DNA from: UBA2421 sp002343075
Lineage (GTDB): Bacteria; Planctomycetota; Phycisphaerae; Tepidisphaerales; Tepidisphaeraceae
Assembly: GCA_937982565.1 (NCBI GenBank)
Contig: CALJLN010000050.1
Span: 1-64,000 of the forward strand
DNA: 64,000 nt
Reading direction: 5' to 3'
Both the position numbers and the translations under genes were made by a program. Every line of letters begins with the position of its first letter. Position 1 is the first letter of the stretch. Below the pieces are notes generated by a model. That model saw only the letters and a list, made by a program, of their open reading frames with translations. It made no database searches and was not told the DNA's origin. Positions 59,259 through 64,000 of the stretch are shown in pieces.

Positions 59259-60233
59259 CTACCGCCGTGCCCGCCGCGCCGCCAGCAGTTCAACAAGGCC
59301 ATTTGCCCCGAGAATCAGGGCCGCGCCCTGCATTTCTGCGCCCGACATCGCCTTCCCCGCCGCCACCCACGCAAACGCGCTGGCCCAGATCGGTTCGAGC
59401 AGATAGATCAGCGCGGCGCGGGTCGGATCGAGCCACGGCTGAAAAAACATCATCAGCGCAAATGCACCAATCGTCGGCAGCACGACCATTAGCGCCAGTT
59501 GGCGCAAAACACCCGGCTGCCCGAAAAGCCGCTGCACCTCGGCGGGGTGAAGATACGCCGTTCCATCCTGCAGACACGCCAGCACCGCCAGACACATAAA
59601 CCCGACAACTACAAACTGCCCCGCCGTCATACGCCAGGGAGAATCACTCTTCACGGTGATGTTGATGAGGAAAAGGTGAATCGAGAAAACGACAGCACAT
59701 CCGACTCCAAGCCACTCGCCCGTTCCCATCCCCCGCGGCGAGCCACCGGTCAGTCGCCACATTCCGACCAGCGCGATGCCAATTCCCAGCAGCGTCGCCC
59801 AGTGTGGCAGCCGTCGGTGCACCACTAACGCAATGATGGGTACAAACACAATGGAGAGCGTTGTTAGAAACGCGGTTACTGCTTCGGTGCTGCGATCGAG
59901 CGCCAGATGCTGCAGGATCATCCCCCCGCCGAGTAAGATGCCCAGCAAAACTGAGCGCAGCACCGTACCGCCCGACCAACCGAACGATGTACGTCGCCAG
60001 AACAGCGCCGTCCAGATCAATCCTGCCAGAAGAAAGCGCACGGAGAGAAACAAAAGCGGCCCGACGCCCGAATGCTCGCCCGGACCTGCGAGATTGATGG
60101 TCGATTGCGCCGACTTTCCCCATGTGAACCCCAATCCCCAGAAAGCGGTGGCTAGAATGAGGCAGCATGTAGCCACACCCACGCGCCGGCGCGCAGAAGC
60201 TGCTTCGGTGCCTGAATCGAGGACGAGTGACAC
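59259..60233 (-). CDS. EamA/DMT-family transporter
   Basis: The 324-residue protein has ten predicted helices in two five-helix EamA repeats (CLILATAFWGLGFTWGKSAQ and FLTTLSIVFVPIIALVVHRR in the first; the second ends YLLEPIWASAFAWVAAGKAM). It is an inner-membrane drug/metabolite transporter; substrates of the family range from amino acids to sugars. It is divergent from the lipoprotein esterase with 151 bases between the starts and convergent with the racemase-like gene. Confidence 0.85.
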   Translation of the reverse strand: MSLVLDSGTEAASARRRVGVATCCLILATAFWGLGFTWGKSAQSTINLAGPGEHSGVGPLLFLSVRFLLAGLIWTALFWRRTSFGWSGGTVLRSVLLGILLGGGMILQHLALDRSTEAVTAFLTTLSIVFVPIIALVVHRRLPHWATLLGIGIALVGMWRLTGGSPRGMGTGEWLGVGCAVVFSIHLFLINITVKSDSPWRMTAGQFVVVGFMCLAVLACLQDGTAYLHPAEVQRLFGQPGVLRQLALMVVLPTIGAFALMMFFQPWLDPTRAALIYLLEPIWASAFAWVAAGKAMSGAEMQGAALILGANGLVELLAARRARR

Positions 60234-60384
60234 CGCTGCACTGTAACCGAACGATCACGCGAGCGGATACAGGTCGTCGTAATGAGCTCGACAACGAGGC
60301 CCGACGTTCAGCAGTGTCGCCGTCTTTGACGAAACGCTCACAGCGAAGATACTCCACGCACCACCTATTCTAAGGAAATGACCC

Positions 60385-61248
60385 GTGAGCATTCACATAA
60401 CACGTCTTGTTGATTGGCCCTTCCGAATCGCGGTCATTGCATCGTTGGCCGTCACAGGCTGCGCTCATGTTGGCCCGCCTGCGGGGCAAGTGGATGCAGT
60501 GGCAGCGGCTGTCGCACCTCCGCCGAGCACACAGCCGGAAGTGGGCGAGGCGGTTCTCGCCGCTTTTGCGCCCCGGCAAGTCAGTGAAGCCGGCGAAGTG
60601 GTGTTGCGATACCGTCTCTTGTCCCCTACGACGCAACCCGCCGGTGAGAAGTTTCCGCTTGTTATCTTCCTGCACGGCTCCGGCGAACGCGGCGAAGATA
60701 ACTACCGGCAACTGATTCACGGCGGGAAAGAGTTCCTTCACCATAGCAAGCGTCATCCGGCCTTCTACGTCTTCCCACAATGTCCGAAAGGCACCTGGTG
60801 GAGCACGTCGAACAAACTTCGCACCGAGGCCAACCCCGCCGCCGCCGCCCCGCCGATGGAGAAGATCGTCGATCTGATCGACCGTATGGTCAGAACAGAG
60901 GCGATCGACCCCGGAAGGATTTACGTCGCGGGGCTTTCCATGGGCGGGTTTGGGACGTATGAACTGGTCGGCCTGCAGCCAAAGCGATTCGCCGCCGCCA
61001 TCCCTATGTGCGGCGGGGGCAACCTTGAGATCGTTCCGAAGTATCGCTCGACGCCGTTCTGGCTCTTCCACGGCGATGCCGACACCGCCGTCAATGTCCG
61101 TTACAGCCGCGACATGGCCGCCGCGATGAAACGTGCCGGTGTAAGCCACATCTACACCGAATACCCCGGCGGCAATCACAACGCGTGGACGCCCACTCTC
61201 ACCAATGATGCCGTCATCGACTGGATGTTCGCCCAGCGGCGCAAATGA
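60385..61248 (+). CDS. Lipoprotein carboxylesterase / dienelactone-hydrolase-like protein
   Basis: A 287-residue alpha/beta hydrolase with a lipobox (LAVTGC, about residue 28). LVIFLHGSGERGEDNYRQL is the oxyanion-hole strand; the nucleophile is Ser185 in GLSMGGFGTYEL; Asp (HGDADTAV) and His (GGNHNAW) complete the triad. It resembles planctomycete phospholipase/carboxylesterase-like enzymes next to sugar genes, active on acetylated or feruloylated polysaccharides perhaps. GTG 60385 has AAGGAAA upstream. The gene is convergent with purB. Confidence 0.85.
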   Translation: MSIHITRLVDWPFRIAVIASLAVTGCAHVGPPAGQVDAVAAAVAPPPSTQPEVGEAVLAAFAPRQVSEAGEVVLRYRLLSPTTQPAGEKFPLVIFLHGSGERGEDNYRQLIHGGKEFLHHSKRHPAFYVFPQCPKGTWWSTSNKLRTEANPAAAAPPMEKIVDLIDRMVRTEAIDPGRIYVAGLSMGGFGTYELVGLQPKRFAAAIPMCGGGNLEIVPKYRSTPFWLFHGDADTAVNVRYSRDMAAAMKRAGVSHIYTEYPGGNHNAWTPTLTNDAVIDWMFAQRRK

Positions 61249-61309
61249 CCCGTGAATCATGGCGGCTGGGGAATATGGCAGTTCTACCATGCCGCCGGGG
61301 CCGCTTTCG

Positions 61310-62740
61310 CTACACTTTTAGTTCCGCGGCCGAGTTGAGCTGCTCGGCGTAGCGCGACCGGATGGGTTCGACAATTTCTGCAATAAACCGGTCGACCTGC
61401 TGCGGGGCGCGGCCAATGAAACGACGGGCATCGAGCACGTCATCGAGGCTGACGGCGGCGAACGCAGGATCATTTCGCAACCGGGCGATGAGGTCGTTGG
61501 GTCGGCCATGTTGCTTCACTTCTGCCGCCGCTGCCAGGGAATGCGTGCGGATTTGCTCGTGCAGCGCCTGTCGATCGCCCCCCGCCTGCACCGCCGCCAT
61601 CAGAATTTCTTCTGTCGCCATAAATGGCAACTCGGCTGCGATGGCGCTCTCAATCACTCTTGGGTACACAACCAAACCCCTGCACACGTTCGTCACAATG
61701 AGCAGCGCACCATCCAACGCCAGAAATGCCTCGGGAATGCTCAGGCGCTTGTTGCTCGAATCGTCCAGCGTGCGCTCCAGCCACTGCCCGGCAGCGGTCA
61801 TCAGCGGCGAGCCTGCCAGGCTTATCACAAAACGAGACAGCCCCGTCGCCCGCTCGCAGCGCATCGGGTTGCGCTTGTAGGCCATCGCGCTCGACCCCAC
61901 CTGTTCGGCTTCAAACGGCTCTTCCATCTGCTTCAGGCCTGCGAGCAGACGAATATCGTTGCAAAACCGGTGCACGCTCGCCGCGGCGCCGGCGAGGCTG
62001 CTGACGATCGCCGCCTCGATCTTCCGGGGGTGTGTCTGGCCCGTCACCACGAACGATTTTTCAAAACCAAAGGCGCGCGTGAACGACCCGTCAAGCGCTT
62101 CGACCTTCGCATGATCGCCGTCGAAGAGCGCCAGGAAGGTGGCCTGCGTGCCGGTGGTTCCCTTCACGCCGCGAAATCGGAGCGAGCTGATGCGATACTC
62201 CAGCTCTTCCAGATCCAGCGCAAAATCCTGCGCCCAGAGCGTGGCGCGCTTGCCCACGGTCGTTAGCTGTGCGGGCTGAAAGTGTGTGTAGCCGAGCGTG
62301 GGAAGGTCGCGATGGCGCGCCGAAAAATGCCCCAGCGCGTCGATCGCGTTGGCCAGCCGTGCGCAGAGCAGTTTCATCGCATCGCGCATGATCACAAGGT
62401 CGGCGTTATCAACCACCGTCTGGCTTGTCGCGCCGAGATGCACAATTCCCTTCGCGGCCGGCGCGGCTTCCTCGAAGGTGTGCACATGGGCCATCACATC
62501 ATGCCGAAGCCGCTGCTCCCACGCTGCGGCCTTGTCGAAATCAATCTGGTGCAGGTTGGCACGCATCTGCTCGATCGCGAGATCGGTGATGCGGGACAAC
62601 CCCAACCGCTTCTGGCACGCGGCCAGTTCAAGCCACACCCGGCGCCAGAGCGAAAATTTGTGCTGTGCCGAGAAAAGTTGCAGCATCTCCGGGGAAGCGT
62701 TGCGGGCTGCGAGGGGAGATTCGTAGGTGTCGTGAGGCAT
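61310..62740 (-). CDS. purB: Adenylosuccinate lyase (PurB)
   Basis: PurB cleaves SAICAR and adenylosuccinate with fumarate release in purine and AMP synthesis. From ATG 62740 the protein has 476 residues, with LGATSQTVVDNADLVIMRD, LPTLGYTHFQPAQLTTVGKR and the family signature EQVGSSAMAYKRNPMRCERA. The length suits the metazoan-like/class of PurB that occurs in several bacterial phyla. A GC hairpin-like region lies between it and the convergent esterase. purL is 13 kb away, so the purine genes are dispersed. Confidence 0.93.
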   Translation of the reverse strand: MPHDTYESPLAARNASPEMLQLFSAQHKFSLWRRVWLELAACQKRLGLSRITDLAIEQMRANLHQIDFDKAAAWEQRLRHDVMAHVHTFEEAAPAAKGIVHLGATSQTVVDNADLVIMRDAMKLLCARLANAIDALGHFSARHRDLPTLGYTHFQPAQLTTVGKRATLWAQDFALDLEELEYRISSLRFRGVKGTTGTQATFLALFDGDHAKVEALDGSFTRAFGFEKSFVVTGQTHPRKIEAAIVSSLAGAAASVHRFCNDIRLLAGLKQMEEPFEAEQVGSSAMAYKRNPMRCERATGLSRFVISLAGSPLMTAAGQWLERTLDDSSNKRLSIPEAFLALDGALLIVTNVCRGLVVYPRVIESAIAAELPFMATEEILMAAVQAGGDRQALHEQIRTHSLAAAAEVKQHGRPNDLIARLRNDPAFAAVSLDDVLDARRFIGRAPQQVDRFIAEIVEPIRSRYAEQLNSAAELKV

Positions 62741-62818
62741 GGTGCCAGATTGTGAGCGTGTGCCCGCTGAATGCAATCGCGCGACCGTGGCGGACGCGTA
62801 GCGCGGTGCCGAAGGGTT

Positions 62819-63991
62819 TCACGGCAGGAGGCGCACGCGCATCAGCTCGCCGCTGCCGGCATCGTAGGCAATGAACGTGGTTTCGCTTTCGCGGTGTGCC
62901 GTCACCAGGCGCAGCGCATACACCGGCTGGCCGGGGCGGGCGTTCAACCTTTCCCTGGGAATGTCGAGAATCGGCCCGCTTTTCTGAAAAATGAGGATCG
63001 CGGGGTAGCTCGTCTGCACTTTTGCCGCATCCAGCCGCGACTCGACCGAACCGCGGATCTCCTCGCCCACGGAGGCACAGAGCGCCACGCGGTCGCCGCT
63101 GAGCGCGATGGCATGCGAAAGGCGGTCGGGCAGCGCGATGAGCGTGCCAAGCTCGTGTGCCTTGCCGTCGGGCGCGATCTCAAACAGCCCGGCGGCGTGT
63201 GGATCCATAAACAGCAGCGAATCGCCCAGCCCGCCGGTGAGCCGGGTTCCCGAGGCGCCGAGTCGCAACACTTCTTCGCCGCTCCGGGCTTTGGCAAATG
63301 GGGGGAGCAGTTGCGTGAATCCCTCGGCAGTAAGGCGCGCCGGCTCGAGGCGCAGCAACACCGGCTCATCAAGAACGCTCAGCAGCAGATATACATAAGA
63401 GTCTGTCGCAGCGAGGGTTAGGGTTGCCAGGTCGATTGCCGGGCCAAGCCCGGTGTCGCGCATCAGCGATGTTGCATCGGCAAGGAGTCGAATTCGGGCC
63501 GATTCAGGGTTGTATTGTCCAAAGGCGAAGACCGGTTCCTTGCCGCCGAGGCCCTTGAAGAGAAAGTAGATGCAGCCATCGCCCCCGCCGGCGAGCGCGA
63601 CGAAGTTCCCGCGCTGCTCCGGCCGCGCCATCGCGGCGGCCACATTGGCGGCGGTAAGCGCCGTGGTCTCGGAAAACCCGCGCGACCCATACTGCATGAC
63701 GACGTCACGGCCATCTCGAGTCGGCTGAGAAAAGAAAACCACCCCGCTGCGTCGAGCAACGGCCAGATGCGTCGGCGTGTTAGGCCAGAGGGGAGCGAGG
63801 GTTTCGAGCGAGGCGCGGGCAAACTGACCGGGCGCTGCGGCCGGGGCCGATCCATCGTCTGCATCAGGTTCGAGTCGCTCGCAGCCGAGGCTGATCGAAA
63901 CGATCAGCACGAGCGACAGCCCACAGCTTCGAGCCATCGGTGGAAGCCGCCGCCAAAGCTCAGTCAATCGTGACGGTACCAGTGCGACCAT
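62819..63991 (-). CDS. Putative lipoprotein with beta-propeller-like repeats
   Basis: A 390-residue protein beginning at ATG 63991, close to the right edge. A lipobox SISLGC is near residue 36, after a longer-than-usual basic stretch. The mature part has repeating strands (HLAVARRSGVVFFSQPT, GCIYFLFKGLGGKEPVFAFG, YVYLLLSVLDEPVLLRLEPA, DRVALCASVGEEI) that suggest a six- or seven-blade propeller. An alternative start at the Met at residue 19 gives a more normal signal. Function unknown; it precedes purB on the same strand with a gap of about 80 bases. Confidence 0.6.
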   Translation of the reverse strand: MVALVPSRLTELWRRLPPMARSCGLSLVLIVSISLGCERLEPDADDGSAPAAAPGQFARASLETLAPLWPNTPTHLAVARRSGVVFFSQPTRDGRDVVMQYGSRGFSETTALTAANVAAAMARPEQRGNFVALAGGGDGCIYFLFKGLGGKEPVFAFGQYNPESARIRLLADATSLMRDTGLGPAIDLATLTLAATDSYVYLLLSVLDEPVLLRLEPARLTAEGFTQLLPPFAKARSGEEVLRLGASGTRLTGGLGDSLLFMDPHAAGLFEIAPDGKAHELGTLIALPDRLSHAIALSGDRVALCASVGEEIRGSVESRLDAAKVQTSYPAILIFQKSGPILDIPRERLNARPGQPVYALRLVTAHRESETTFIAYDAGSGELMRVRLLP

Positions 63992-64000
63992 TGAGGAATC

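Noticed and set aside
1..64000. CRISPR array, prophage, tRNA or rRNA gene
   Set aside because: No regularly spaced repeats with unique spacers, no phage structural genes, no cloverleaf or rRNA-like sequence noticed in the gaps I read.

Overview
The window (about 60% G+C, no rRNA or tRNA gene seen) reads like a chromosomal segment of a planctomycete, most likely class Phycisphaerae. The reasons are several secreted proteins with PEP-CTERM-type tails (PEP or VPLP motif, hydrophobic stretch, Arg-rich end), a very long autotransporter-strand-repeat protein, a secreted polysaccharide lyase with an N-terminal LEPR-XLL-like motif, many DUF-type Sec-exported proteins and lipoproteins, a glycine-rich RNA-binding protein end, a bacterial deoxyhypusine-synthase-like enzyme and an excisionase-HTH/receiver response regulator. 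This assignment is inference from gene content only.

Layout. 1-10.6 kb: end of a Gly-rich RNA-binding protein with a strong terminator; a B12-binding radical SAM enzyme of the hopanoid-methylase-like group; two reverse-strand exported proteins (LolA-like, S41 protease); a PEP-CTERM-like DNRLRE protein; then a forward run of C39-like peptidase, NagZ, Na+/solute symporter and DUF2231 membrane protein. 10.7-17.2 kb: methyltransferase, small lipoprotein, TPR protein, then a cassette of membrane protein, LolD/MacB-type ATPase, FtsX-type permease and two DUF3299 proteins. 17.7-22.0 kb: a reverse three-gene signalling operon (HTH-receiver, HDOD-histidine kinase, receiver-GAF) interrupted by a perfect 28-bp palindrome. 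22-34.4 kb is the accessory part: transposase remnants, two divergent PEP-CTERM genes separated by four tandem GGAGG-bearing repeats, a frameshifted PEP-CTERM tail, a Sel1 protein, methyltransferase, leuD, upp, two parS-like palindromes, and a truncated autotransporter-type gene head to head with another gene that also seems to lack its start.

34.5-46.5 kb: desaturase, deoxyhypusine-synthase-like gene behind two hairpins, Fic protein, tag, YggS, coiled-coil membrane protein, higBA toxin-antitoxin, pheA, FecR-like and DUF2726 proteins, and a PAS-GGDEF-EAL protein. 46.7-64 kb: purL with two PurS-like modules at its N-terminus, heparinase-type lyase, FMN reductase, a xylA-terC overlapping pair divergent from a GH42 beta-galactosidase and an alanine-racemase-like gene, EamA transporter, lipoprotein esterase, purB and a final lipoprotein.

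The most unusual items are the ABC-DUF3299 cassette, the repeat-bounded PEP-CTERM block, the tandem Shine-Dalgarno-like array, the parS-like palindromes, and a dispersed-repeat-like sequence inside the purL reading frame. No complete phage, CRISPR array or intact insertion sequence was seen.
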